Source: Candidatus Woesearchaeota archaeon
GTDB taxonomy: Archaea > Nanobdellota > Nanobdellia > Woesearchaeales > JABMPP01
NCBI GenBank assembly: GCA_018303405.1
Contig: JAGVYD010000009.1
Location: 1-64,000 of the forward strand
Direction of reading: 5' to 3'
DNA length: 64,000 nt
A program made the position numbers and the translations under genes. Within the stretch, counting starts at the first letter, position 1, and the number at the start of each line of letters is the position of its first letter. This document shows, in pieces, positions 10,305 through 17,866 of this stretch. The notes under the pieces are model-generated. The model made no database searches and was not told where the DNA came from. It was given only the letters and a program-made list of their open reading frames with translations.

Positions 10305-10318
10305 ATAAATTTAAATAC
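10305..10318 (+). promoter_or_regulatory. TATA box for the first six-cysteine protein gene
   Basis: ATAAATTTAAATAC is a good archaeal box A. A start site about 26 nt downstream of its centre falls near 10340, giving a leader of about 30 nt that contains GAGGTGAGG ahead of ATG 10370. It sits immediately after the MITE-like element, so transcription may restart here. Confidence 0.5.
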
Positions 10319-10369
10319 TACTTGTAACTAAATCCCCATACAATGAAAGCCTTGAAAGAGGTGAGGTTT

Positions 10370-10618
10370 ATGAATAAAAAAGGACAGGGAATTTCTCTTA
10401 ATGTTATAATCATTGCAGCGATTGCCCTGCTTGTTCTCGTGATACTTTCAGTGATATTCATGGGAAGGATGGGCATTTGGAGCACAAAGAGCAAGGAATG
10501 CTCATCTGCAACAGGCGGAGCCGGTACATGCATGGAAGCCTGCGGAGGGGAATATCCCACACCAATTGACATCTATGAGTGCCCAACAGGGCAGCAATGC
10601 TGTGTTAAGCCAACATAA
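10370..10618 (+). CDS. Small six-cysteine class III signal-peptide protein A
   Basis: 82 residues from ATG 10370, chosen because GAGGTGAGG lies just upstream and the protein then starts MNKKGQG, a textbook class III signal. ATG 10343 in frame would add nine residues. After a membrane helix at about 9-31 come some 40 residues with six cysteines spaced C-x9-C-x3-C-x14-C-x5-CC. Three other genes in the cluster (10686, 14631, 14966) share the KKG motif, helix, six cysteines and terminal CC. If exported, the cysteines could form three disulphides. Family not recognised. Confidence 0.75.
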   Translation: MNKKGQGISLNVIIIAAIALLVLVILSVIFMGRMGIWSTKSKECSSATGGAGTCMEACGGEYPTPIDIYECPTGQQCCVKPT

Positions 10619-10685
10619 AGGCTTGACAGGCATTTTTTTAATTTTCTTTGTTTTATTATTATAGTTTTTATAGTTGGTTGTTAAA

Positions 10686-10964
10686 ATGAATAAAAAAGGG
10701 GATATATCAATTACAACAATCATTGTGGCAGCAATAGCCCTGCTTGTGCTCATAGTTCTAATTGCAATTTTTACCGGGAGAATAAGCCTTTTTGGCAAGA
10801 CTTATGACACTGAGACAACGGCTGCTCAGAGGTCTATTTGCGGTGTCGGGGGGGGCAGGTGCGTCAAAGGTGACTGCCCATTCCCATTGACGCAGGACAG
10901 TTCACGAGCGGACTGGATAGACTGCGCAACTGGCACTGAAATCTGCTGCAGGCCGGGCAGTTAG
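10686..10964 (+). CDS. Small six-cysteine class III signal-peptide protein B
   Basis: 92 residues from ATG 10686; an upstream in-frame TTG would add four residues but gives a poorer signal. It starts MNKKGDIS, followed by a membrane helix at about 10-32. The ectodomain has six cysteines, C-x6-C-x4-C-x16-C-x6-CC, matching its paralog at 10370. The 67 bp between the two genes is T-rich. Function unknown; probably an exposed, disulphide-stabilised minor pilin-like subunit (inference). Confidence 0.72.
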   Translation: MNKKGDISITTIIVAAIALLVLIVLIAIFTGRISLFGKTYDTETTAAQRSICGVGGGRCVKGDCPFPLTQDSSRADWIDCATGTEICCRPGS

Positions 10965-11005
10965 AGTTCTTTGAACCATTGAATTGGCAGTATGCGGAAG
11001 GCATA

Positions 11006-11100
11006 GGGCTTAATTCGGCCCTCATTCAACTGTGATAATGAGAGGGTTAATTTTCTCTTTTCCCCCATCGCAAAACCGAGAGCGGAGAAAGATTAAGCCG
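11006..11100 (+). ncRNA. Candidate structured RNA between cluster genes
   Basis: The 255-bp gap after 10964 has no convincing gene but contains nested pairings. GGCTTAAT (11007-11014) matches ATTAAGCC (11092-11099). Inside, CCCTCATT (11019-11026) pairs with AATGAGAGGG (11037-11046) with one bulge, and a TTTCTC/GAGAAA pair encloses a third arm. A separate hairpin GCCAA-6-TTGGC follows near 11134-11149. Strand is arbitrary. It does not resemble 5S, SRP or RNase P RNA. It could be an untranslated regulatory RNA or a decayed repeat. Confidence 0.3.
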
Positions 11101-11187
11101 CTGGTACAACGACCGCGAATCATGTTGCTATAGGCCAATTAATTTTGGCTGGTGTGATAAGATCGCATTAAGCAATTATGACCGCAA

Positions 11188-11197
11188 CTTTTATATA
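11188..11197 (+). promoter_or_regulatory. TATA box for leaderless gene at 11220
   Basis: CTTTTATATA is a strong archaeal box A. Its centre lies about 27 nt before ATG 11220, so the transcript should begin at or next to the start codon. This decides the start, since ATG 11178 lies upstream of the box. Confidence 0.6.
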
Positions 11198-11219
11198 CGC
11201 TTTGGGCTTGAATTCAGGC

Positions 11220-11375
11220 ATGAAGTTAATGATTTTGGCAAACAAAATCCTGAAATCGCGGAAAGGCGACGAGGACAGTTCAGGGCTTTGGTCGCCAGCT
11301 GGCCTGATCATTGTCGGGACAGTGCTTGTGCTGGGATTTTTCATAATAGCCAAGATAATAGGGATATTGGACTAA
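11220..11375 (+). CDS. 51-residue single-helix membrane protein, leaderless
   Basis: 51 residues. A SRKGDED stretch about halfway along is followed some ten residues later by a helix of about 20 hydrophobic residues at the C-terminal end. The KGD motif resembles neighbouring processing sites but is farther from the helix, so processing is uncertain. The start is set by the TATA box at 11188-11197. Same strand as the rest of the cluster. Function unknown; a small membrane subunit is plausible. Confidence 0.55.
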   Translation: MKLMILANKILKSRKGDEDSSGLWSPAGLIIVGTVLVLGFFIIAKIIGILD

Positions 11376-11439
11376 TCAGAACTTGCCCATATGATTGTGC
11401 CCAGATGCAAGATTGATGTGTGCACGAGACAAAGGAAAA

Positions 11440-12348
11440 ATGAATATTTTTGTCCGGACAAAGAAAAAAAAGGGGAATATTGCAGTTATGCCTTATGTAA
11501 TTCTGACAACTGTGTTTATATTAGTGTGGTCAATCTATATTGCCAATTTTAACCTGAAAGCAAAGGAAAGCAAGGAGGTTGAGGCATGCAGGTTCAGCGT
11601 TTTCAGGAACTCTGAGCTTAGGGCAGAAATACTGGCCAAGAAATTCATTGGCCTTGAAATCCCGTCTTCTGAAATTGCTGCAATTGAATGTCCAAAAAGA
11701 AAATTGTTAATTGACACAAAGATGACAAGCGCGTACGAAGACAAGGAATTTGGGGCCAAGGACCATATTGCCGAGGCCATGCGGCTATGCTGGTACCAAT
11801 GGGGCAGGGGCAAATTATCGCCTTTTGACGAGAGCTTTTTTGACTCAAAAAATAAATTCTGCGCTGTGTGCTATGATGTAAAATTTGATGACTCGTTTAG
11901 CAGGAAATACGCAAAGCTGGACAATTTTCTTAACTTCCTGGCGCAATATAATGTCCCTGACGGCGGCACCAGGTATATCAACTACCTTACTAACAGCAAC
12001 CATACTTGGGAGATTACGCAGGAAATGAAGCTGCAATTCATTGACAGCATTGACACAAGCAAGGATTACGCAATCTTGTACACCATTGACAAGCCTGGCA
12101 CAATTGTCCAGAGCATGACAGGGGCTGGAGGCGCTGCTGTAGGCACGTATGCTGGCTGCAAATTCGGTGGATTGCTAACCCCTTTCCTGGGGCCTCTCGG
12201 AGTGGTCATAGGCTGTGGCGGCGGTTTTGTGATTGGAGGATATTATGGCTATGCAATCGGTGAAACAAGCCTTGTCGGGGACTCGAAAGTCATGCTTTTG
12301 CAGAGCAGCGTGCTGAGAGAGCACGGGTGTGATGTTCTCTACCAATAG
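11440..12348 (+). CDS. Pilin-like protein with glycine-zipper C-terminal hairpin (paralog 1)
   Basis: 302 residues from ATG 11440 (AAAGGA just upstream; an upstream in-frame ATG at 11395 is less likely). TKKKKGN near residues 7-13 precedes a membrane helix at about 17-38, then a cysteine-containing domain of about 160 residues. Near the C-terminus, residues about 230-285 form a glycine-rich hydrophobic hairpin with many G-x3-G repeats and two cysteines. The gene at 12361 shares the layout, including CRFSVF/CKTSVM after the helix, an EC-PKRKL/KCPTQKL motif, a C-x-x-C motif and the glycine-rich hairpin, so the two look like a diverged tandem duplication. Glycine zippers are common in membrane-inserting and pore-forming segments; that role is inference. 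Confidence 0.78.
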   Translation: MNIFVRTKKKKGNIAVMPYVILTTVFILVWSIYIANFNLKAKESKEVEACRFSVFRNSELRAEILAKKFIGLEIPSSEIAAIECPKRKLLIDTKMTSAYEDKEFGAKDHIAEAMRLCWYQWGRGKLSPFDESFFDSKNKFCAVCYDVKFDDSFSRKYAKLDNFLNFLAQYNVPDGGTRYINYLTNSNHTWEITQEMKLQFIDSIDTSKDYAILYTIDKPGTIVQSMTGAGGAAVGTYAGCKFGGLLTPFLGPLGVVIGCGGGFVIGGYYGYAIGETSLVGDSKVMLLQSSVLREHGCDVLYQ

Positions 12349-12360
12349 CAGGTGTAATAA

Positions 12361-13239
12361 ATGCCGGGAAAAAATGGGCAGGTTGCCGAGCAATTGACAA
12401 CTGTCATTATTCTTGTACTGATATTGCTGGGAGTTCTTCTTGTGTTCCAGCAGAAAGTGTGGGACCTGAAAAAAATGGACAACCAGAAGGATATATGCAA
12501 AACAAGCGTGATGCAGTATGCCGCTGCAAATTTCCAGGGCCAGGAGTTTATTAGTGAGCTTAAATGCCCGACACAAAAGCTGGAAATTGTGGATAAGGAT
12601 GAGGCAGACATTAAAGCCAAATTGGCAAATGCAATGTATGACTGCTTTGACCAGTTTGGCCAGGGAAAATATGCCTTGTTCACCGGCAAAGGCGATGGCA
12701 ATTACTGCATCATCTGCCATGTAATCAGCTTTGACGCCAGAATGAAGATATCTGCAAAGAGCTTCAATGACTACCTTGCCCAGACAACAGTGCCAGGCAC
12801 CAGCTACAAATACCAGACATTCCTGCTTGGGCACAAGACAGAGAGCGGCTGCGGGGAAGTTGAAGGCTACGGCCAGATTCATGACCAAAGCTATGATATA
12901 AACACTGAGCTGGAATATGCTACAATTTTTACCTATGGAAAAAAAGGCTACATGGGAAAGCTGATGACAAGCTTCACTTTTGGAGCTATAGGGATTGTGG
13001 CAGCAATACTCACTCCTTTTACCTGGGGGGGCAGCCTTTTGATGGCCTCACTGGTCATTGGCACAACAGGCACCACAGGCGCGATAATTGGCTATAATGC
13101 AGGCTGTGGTGAGCTCCAGGATTGGGATGCAGGCATTATCCTCATGCCTTATGTGCCTGAGGAATTGGTCAAGTTGGGATGCACAGAATTGCCTGCTGAG
13201 CAGTTTGTCCCCGGCCCCGCTGAGGAAGTGCCTTCATAA
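12361..13239 (+). CDS. Pilin-like protein with glycine-zipper C-terminal hairpin (paralog 2)
   Basis: 292 residues. MPGKNGQ gives a processing site at G6 followed by a helix at about 12-29. The central domain mirrors the gene at 11440 with matching cysteine, KL, CF/CW-Q-GxGK and IICHVISFDA/AVCYDVKFDD positions. A hydrophobic glycine- and threonine-rich hairpin spans about residues 203-245, then a short proline/glutamate-rich tail. GGTG lies 8 nt before the ATG. It begins 12 bp after paralog 1, so they are cotranscribed and may form a hetero-oligomer (inference). Confidence 0.78.
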   Translation: MPGKNGQVAEQLTTVIILVLILLGVLLVFQQKVWDLKKMDNQKDICKTSVMQYAAANFQGQEFISELKCPTQKLEIVDKDEADIKAKLANAMYDCFDQFGQGKYALFTGKGDGNYCIICHVISFDARMKISAKSFNDYLAQTTVPGTSYKYQTFLLGHKTESGCGEVEGYGQIHDQSYDINTELEYATIFTYGKKGYMGKLMTSFTFGAIGIVAAILTPFTWGGSLLMASLVIGTTGTTGAIIGYNAGCGELQDWDAGIILMPYVPEELVKLGCTELPAEQFVPGPAEEVPS

Positions 13240-13257
13240 TCCCGCACATAAACACAA

Positions 13258-13268
13258 AAAATTTATAC
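13258..13268 (+). promoter_or_regulatory. TATA box for leaderless gene at 13291
   Basis: AAAATTTATAC ends about 23 nt before ATG 13291; a start site 26 nt from the box centre falls on the ATG. This supports a separate promoter inside the cluster. Confidence 0.5.
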
Positions 13269-13290
13269 TCACACGGCATTGACGGCATGT

Positions 13291-13446
13291 ATGAAACGGG
13301 AAAAATTCTGTGGAAAAGGCCAGAGTACAAGCCTGTTGTTCTGGATAATATTTGCCGTGCTGCTGCTCCTGGCAGGGCTTGCATTTGTCTATTTCAAGTT
13401 TCAGCCCGCAACCAATGATATTTTCAAATTTTTCAAGTTTGGATAA
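13291..13446 (+). CDS. 51-residue class III signal-peptide protein, leaderless
   Basis: A short gene of 51 codons plus TAA. It begins MKREKFCGKGQSTS, so GKGQ at residues 8-11 is a strong class III cleavage motif, followed by a helix at about 15-35 and a short aromatic, basic tail (FKFQP...FKFFKFG). The TATA box at 13258-13268 places the transcript start on its ATG. After processing it would be a 41-residue single-helix protein, so a minimal pilin-like or membrane subunit. It lies 53 bp before the next cluster gene. Confidence 0.6.
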   Translation: MKREKFCGKGQSTSLLFWIIFAVLLLLAGLAFVYFKFQPATNDIFKFFKFG

Positions 13447-13499
13447 GAAAACAAGATCAGCGCAAATTGCCTGGCAAAGCGGGCAAATGAACATTAAAT

Positions 13500-14621
13500 A
13501 TGGCAAAATTCCCTGGAAAAAAAGGGCTTGGATGGAGCACAGTCATCAAGCTGATTGTAGTGGCACTCCTTATCATTGTGATTGTGCCTTTTATCAAGTT
13601 TGGATATTATGACTGGGCAGAGATTGCTGCCAGGAACTTGGACCCCAACTGCCCCCAGCCAGAGAAATATTACATTAATACCATGGACACTATGCTTGAC
13701 CAGGGAAAAAGCCAGGAAGCAGGAAAGTTCATGGCTGATTCATATGCATGCTTTAGGATTAAGCGCCTCAACCTTGACCAGCAAAAGAACTTTGAATTGG
13801 CTGAGGCCGTGGCTGCAATTGACAAGCAAAAGGCAGTTGACCTGTATCTCACTTATATAACGAGCTATCCAACAGGAGGCTACATTGACCATGCCAGGTT
13901 TGGGATATCCACTGCTTATTTTGACAGCGGAAACTGGCTGGGCGTCACACAGATGCTTACGTCTGTAACCGGAAGCCTGGGAAGCGAAGACAAAGATGAC
14001 CAGAAAGAATTGATGCTGGCCAAGGCAAATTTTATGCTTGGGCAGAAAGACCCTGAGACTTATCCGGGCTATACGGAAACCGGAATCAGCCTCCTGCAGC
14101 AGTATTATTCAAAACATTATGGCGATGAAAAAGCAACAGCTGTGGCCTTTCTCTTGGCCGGATATTACTCCAAGGGACTGGATTATGACAATGCAATAAA
14201 CTGGCTGAATGTGGTTGTCTCGGGTGACAATACAATCCTTGCGCTTGATGCGCAAAGCCAGATAGCAAACCTGTATTTCCTGAGGAGCAGGAATGAGCCT
14301 GCCAACAAAATCAATGATTTGAGGACATCAGTTGATGAGTATGGCAAATATGAGACTGAGGTGTATGCACGGCTTGAAAGCTCAGGGGTTGTCGATGATT
14401 GGAAAGATGGCAGGCTTGATACAATAAAGATGACACAGTGCAAAGTGCAGCATGAATTAGCTAATAATATAAAGACAGACAAGGAAGAGTATGAGAGAGC
14501 CAAGGAAATGTGCAACAAAATAGTCAAGGATTATTCCAGCAGCATATATAAGATTGAAGCAGAAAAATATATTGAGGAGCATATTATTGCGGACTGCAAC
14601 AAGAATAACCTGGGATGTTAG
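13500..14621 (+). CDS. Membrane-anchored helical-repeat (TPR-like) protein
   Basis: 373 residues. GKKGLG at residues 6-11 is followed by a helix at about 15-33, then a mostly helical domain with TPR/Sel1-like pair spacing: repeated A, Y and G positions in segments about 34 residues apart between roughly 110 and 260. Family assignment by eye is uncertain. TPR-like anchored proteins commonly scaffold pili and secretion assemblies, for example PilF/TadD-type pilotins; that analogy is inference. It ends with overlap of stop and SD of the next gene (TTAGGTGG), indicating cotranscription. Confidence 0.75.
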   Translation: MAKFPGKKGLGWSTVIKLIVVALLIIVIVPFIKFGYYDWAEIAARNLDPNCPQPEKYYINTMDTMLDQGKSQEAGKFMADSYACFRIKRLNLDQQKNFELAEAVAAIDKQKAVDLYLTYITSYPTGGYIDHARFGISTAYFDSGNWLGVTQMLTSVTGSLGSEDKDDQKELMLAKANFMLGQKDPETYPGYTETGISLLQQYYSKHYGDEKATAVAFLLAGYYSKGLDYDNAINWLNVVVSGDNTILALDAQSQIANLYFLRSRNEPANKINDLRTSVDEYGKYETEVYARLESSGVVDDWKDGRLDTIKMTQCKVQHELANNIKTDKEEYERAKEMCNKIVKDYSSSIYKIEAEKYIEEHIIADCNKNNLGC

Positions 14622-14630
14622 GTGGTAAGA

Positions 14631-14909
14631 ATGGGCATGATCTCAAAGGAAAGAAAAGGGGATATTTCGATTGAGGTGCTTATCTGGGCTGCGCTTGGAT
14701 TGCTGGTCTTGATATTCCTGATATTCATATTCATGGGAAAAATTAATTTCTTTAACATGAATACCCCTGATGACTGCAAGGGGTCATGCATAAAGGCAAC
14801 AGAGGACTGCCCGTCGTCCGGAATGCTGAGGGTATACACGAAAGACTGCCCGGATGTTGAAGAAGGGGAGACCAAGGTCAAGCAGGTTTGCTGCCAGGCA
14901 TTGGGATGA
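14631..14909 (+). CDS. Small six-cysteine class III signal-peptide protein C
   Basis: 92 residues from ATG 14631, with GGTGG 5 nt upstream; GTG 14622 is an unlikely alternative and ATG 14637 possible. SKERKGDIS at residues 5-13 precedes a helix at about 17-38. The ectodomain has six cysteines, C-x3-C-x6-C-x12-C-x13-CC, the longest loops of the four paralogs. It follows the helical-repeat protein directly. Confidence 0.73.
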   Translation: MGMISKERKGDISIEVLIWAALGLLVLIFLIFIFMGKINFFNMNTPDDCKGSCIKATEDCPSSGMLRVYTKDCPDVEEGETKVKQVCCQALG

Positions 14910-14965
14910 TGAAATCGCCCAACACAGTGATTAGGGCATTAATGCGGATAATCCGGTGAAACAAG

Positions 14966-15208
14966 ATGGAAAACAGAAAAGGGGAAATGACAATCGAAAC
15001 CCTGATTGGTTTTGCACTCCTGATAGTTGTGATTTTTGTGGTCATTTTCATCCTGATGGACAAATATGATTTTTTCAGGCAGAATACAAGCTGTGAGGCG
15101 CAGGGCGGCACATGCCAGACTGAAGAAAGCTGCGATTCCACAAGGGTTTACACCGGGAAATGCGACAGCGGAAAAATATGCTGCAGCCAGGAAATTGGAG
15201 GGGGGTAG
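14966..15208 (+). CDS. Small six-cysteine class III signal-peptide protein D
   Basis: 80 residues. MENRKGEMT gives a KG site at residue 6, helix at about 13-31. The ectodomain pattern is C-x6-C-x5-C-x9-C-x5-CC followed by a short glycine tail. GGTGA lies about 10 nt before the ATG. Closest in layout to paralog A. The four paralogs occur as two adjacent pairs (10370/10686 and 14631/14966), suggesting pair duplication. Confidence 0.73.
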   Translation: MENRKGEMTIETLIGFALLIVVIFVVIFILMDKYDFFRQNTSCEAQGGTCQTEESCDSTRVYTGKCDSGKICCSQEIGGG

Positions 15209-15217
15209 TGCAAGCCA

Positions 15218-15700
15218 ATGGGAAAAAACCACAGATTTATTTCAGGAAAAAGAGGGCAGCTTCTAAAATATTTGGGCATAATGATTATAGGCATTGTAGT
15301 ACTTGTGATTATAATGTGGTACATCAAGACTGATATCAGCGACCCCCTGAATTATTTTAAGCCTGGAAAGATGGAAGAGACCAGGAGGGTACAGTTGCAG
15401 GTCCAGAAAGAAAATTGTGAGAAGTATGCTGCTGATGAATTTACAAACCTTGATGCGGATTTATGTGTGGACAGGTTTGACGCATGCCTGGGAGATGGCC
15501 TTGGAAATACTGCTGACATTGACAATGACAATATGCCTGACTTGTGCGAAAGCAACCCTGAAACCAGCAAGATTACAAGGTGCAAGGATTTTGAAGCTGT
15601 TGACAGTGGAGCAATACAGTGCTGCACGCAGGATTATGTGGAACTGTATGCTTCTGCAGTCGGCTATATAGAATGTGAGAAAGTTGGTCTTTTTGGCTAG
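15218..15700 (+). CDS. Class III signal-peptide protein with calcium-motif-like segment
   Basis: 160 residues. SGKRGQ at residues 9-14, helix at about 18-38. The ectodomain is acidic with eight cysteines, a DIDNDNMPD stretch reminiscent of thrombospondin-3/dockerin calcium loops, and a CC pair like that in the six-cysteine proteins. It starts 9 bp after paralog D. Function unknown; calcium-stabilised exported subunit is plausible. Confidence 0.72.
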   Translation: MGKNHRFISGKRGQLLKYLGIMIIGIVVLVIIMWYIKTDISDPLNYFKPGKMEETRRVQLQVQKENCEKYAADEFTNLDADLCVDRFDACLGDGLGNTADIDNDNMPDLCESNPETSKITRCKDFEAVDSGAIQCCTQDYVELYASAVGYIECEKVGLFG

Positions 15701-15717
15701 GCAAAAGATTGAGCAAC

Positions 15718-17781
15718 ATGGGAATTTTTCCAATACTAAAAGCGGTGAAGCTTGGGAGGCATAAAAATAAGAAAGCGCAGGTAGCAAGGATGTTGCTCGA
15801 GTTGGGAGGCTTATTTCTTGCAGTGGTTGTATTCTTTGCATTTGTGGATTTTGGCGGGAAAATGCTGGGCATTTTCCTCAAGGACCCAAAAATTGAGCAA
15901 GCAAGGGGCAATTTCAATGCATTGGTCACGTACGTCAATGAAGCCATGGAGGAAGATGATGAATTTGCAGCCAGGTTCGGCAAGCCGATTACAATACCTG
16001 AACAGTTTGCAATAATCGGCTTTGACAGGGAGTATAACAACCTGCAGGCTACAACAACTTGTTATGGGAATACCAATGACAACGTAGACCTGATAGGAGG
16101 GACATATCTCAAGCCAACGGCATGCGGCAATAAGGCATGCCTTGTCCTGTTTTCAAAAAACATTGTGACACCATGGGACAAGGGAGTCAGAAGTGAGGGA
16201 GGGGATTGGGACTCAATCCAGGCACTCACAGACGAGGCAGTTGTGGCCTATGTGACCTTTGATGACGTTGAGCAGTTTTCAGGGACAGCAGAGAAAGACA
16301 GCGTTTTGTTTGACAATTGGGGAAAGATGAAACCTGACGATGACCAGTTTTACCATTACCTTGATTTGCCAAATGAGGGAAGCGACGAGTTTAATGATCT
16401 TTATGCATCGGAATACCTTATGCTTTTTGGAGAATGCTGGCCCAGGGAAGGCACACGCTGGGGAGTCAGGAATGTCTATGTTGAAAAATTCACAGCTACA
16501 ACGCCATCCGGTGATAAGCACACACAGATTTACATAGCCAAGGAATCTGACACTACAACGAGGCGTTACAGCGAAATCAATGCCAGGATGGACTTCAAGG
16601 AATACATCGAAGCACAAAATTACTGCGAGGCCAGTGAAGGAGACATTTGGTGGAGCAGGAATGAGCCACATTATAATGAAAGGCTGTGCCAATGCGGCTA
16701 TGCCAATATCAATCTGCCCCCTGGCTATATCATAAAAATCGAAAACGGCTGGGCAAGGCTGTATCTTCAGGCAAACCCTGAAAATCCTGATGATTTGACA
16801 GAGATCATGAATGAGCCGCTTACCGTGCCCATGCTGGGCAAAGCAAAAAACAGGATAATAATTATAGGTGACCAGCCTAAACTGGAGCTCGAAGGCTACC
16901 ATAGCCTCCACATGCATAGGGTTGATGGCAGCATAGTGGCAAGCGACAACAGCCTGAGCGTCAGCGAGCAATGCACCCTGAGAAAAGAAGCTGAACAAAT
17001 GGCCATCAGGACTTATCACTCATTCGAGGATGCGATTGGATATTACTATCCGGCCAATTTCAAGCTTCCCGATGATGCCCCGGCAGATTACCCGTGCATT
17101 ATGGGAAGGTCTGCGTTTGAAGTTCTGCAAAGCCTGGACAAGGAATACAACCTGCTCCTGAACGAGGATGGGCAAAGGGAGATAAAGCTTAAGGATGATG
17201 AAGACAATGTAATCAAATCTGACAAGTCTGTTTTGCCGAACAGCCCGTGCGTTATTGACAGTTCTTTGGCCCTGAGCAATGTTGACATGTTCCACAGCTT
17301 CGGGGTTTATACCGATGACACTTCATTGACAGGCTTCCCCACATTTTTCCTTAAGGATGGCAGGTCATGCTTTGAGCTTATTGGCGCTTCAGATGGCAGC
17401 GGCACATGGATCAGGGATAGCCTTGGCCAGGAGCTCCCTGTGTGCAATTACAGGCAGATAAATCCGAAAATGGCTGAGAGGCTCGAATTGATAATAACAA
17501 AACTTAATGAGTGCCAAGGAGCTGCCTTTGGCGACTGCAGTGATGACATGGAAGCAATTAACGCTCCTGGCTATGCCATAATGCTTGAACAGCTGGAAGG
17601 GGTTAATGAGATTAGGATTGGCCTGCACCTCAATGGCTTTGCAGTGGACGAGCGGATAATTCATGGCAGTGTCTGCAGCGGGCAGCCATTGAAGGCAGAC
17701 ATCGTCACGCTTCCTTCTTCGAGCTCATACATTATGAGAAAAACAATTGATGAGGGAATTTGCTTTAATTCACTTAACTGA
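15718..17781 (+). CDS. Large class III signal-peptide ectodomain protein
   Basis: 687 residues from ATG 15718; TTG 15709 in frame is less likely. NKKAQ at residues 17-21 and a helix at about 27-45 match the cluster design. The remaining 640 residues contain about fifteen cysteines, several aromatic-rich beta stretches and no membrane segment. Two similarly built sections can be seen, each with IDSSLAL/DYPCIMG-like C-containing turns, but no known domain was recognised. As one of the largest ectodomains in the cluster it is a candidate for a tip or adhesive subunit (inference). Confidence 0.75.
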   Translation: MGIFPILKAVKLGRHKNKKAQVARMLLELGGLFLAVVVFFAFVDFGGKMLGIFLKDPKIEQARGNFNALVTYVNEAMEEDDEFAARFGKPITIPEQFAIIGFDREYNNLQATTTCYGNTNDNVDLIGGTYLKPTACGNKACLVLFSKNIVTPWDKGVRSEGGDWDSIQALTDEAVVAYVTFDDVEQFSGTAEKDSVLFDNWGKMKPDDDQFYHYLDLPNEGSDEFNDLYASEYLMLFGECWPREGTRWGVRNVYVEKFTATTPSGDKHTQIYIAKESDTTTRRYSEINARMDFKEYIEAQNYCEASEGDIWWSRNEPHYNERLCQCGYANINLPPGYIIKIENGWARLYLQANPENPDDLTEIMNEPLTVPMLGKAKNRIIIIGDQPKLELEGYHSLHMHRVDGSIVASDNSLSVSEQCTLRKEAEQMAIRTYHSFEDAIGYYYPANFKLPDDAPADYPCIMGRSAFEVLQSLDKEYNLLLNEDGQREIKLKDDEDNVIKSDKSVLPNSPCVIDSSLALSNVDMFHSFGVYTDDTSLTGFPTFFLKDGRSCFELIGASDGSGTWIRDSLGQELPVCNYRQINPKMAERLELIITKLNECQGAAFGDCSDDMEAINAPGYAIMLEQLEGVNEIRIGLHLNGFAVDERIIHGSVCSGQPLKADIVTLPSSSSYIMRKTIDEGICFNSLN

Positions 17782-17812
17782 ATTTCTGGAGCATTGTTTG
17801 GCACGCGCAACA

Positions 17813-17826
17813 AAAAGTATATATAG
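17813..17826 (+). promoter_or_regulatory. TATA box ahead of the amidase-like gene
   Basis: AAAAGTATATATAG is a strong box A. A start near 17846 leaves a leader of about 20 nt containing GAGGG before ATG 17867. The 85-bp gap it sits in is one of the longer gaps in this part of the cluster, so the last four genes may form their own transcript. Confidence 0.5.
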
Positions 17827-17866
17827 TGCATAAACAGAATCCGGCTATGCAAAAGAGGGCCAAAGC

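Noticed and set aside
12175-12888. 237-codon minus-strand ORF across the two glycine-zipper paralogs
   Set aside because: Antisense shadow of two genes with strong N-terminal signals; spans their junction, which a real gene on the other strand would not need to do.
16279-17019. 246-codon minus-strand ORF inside the 687-residue protein gene
   Set aside because: It is antisense to a well-supported cluster gene, has no ribosome site or promoter and its translation shows no recognisable domain.
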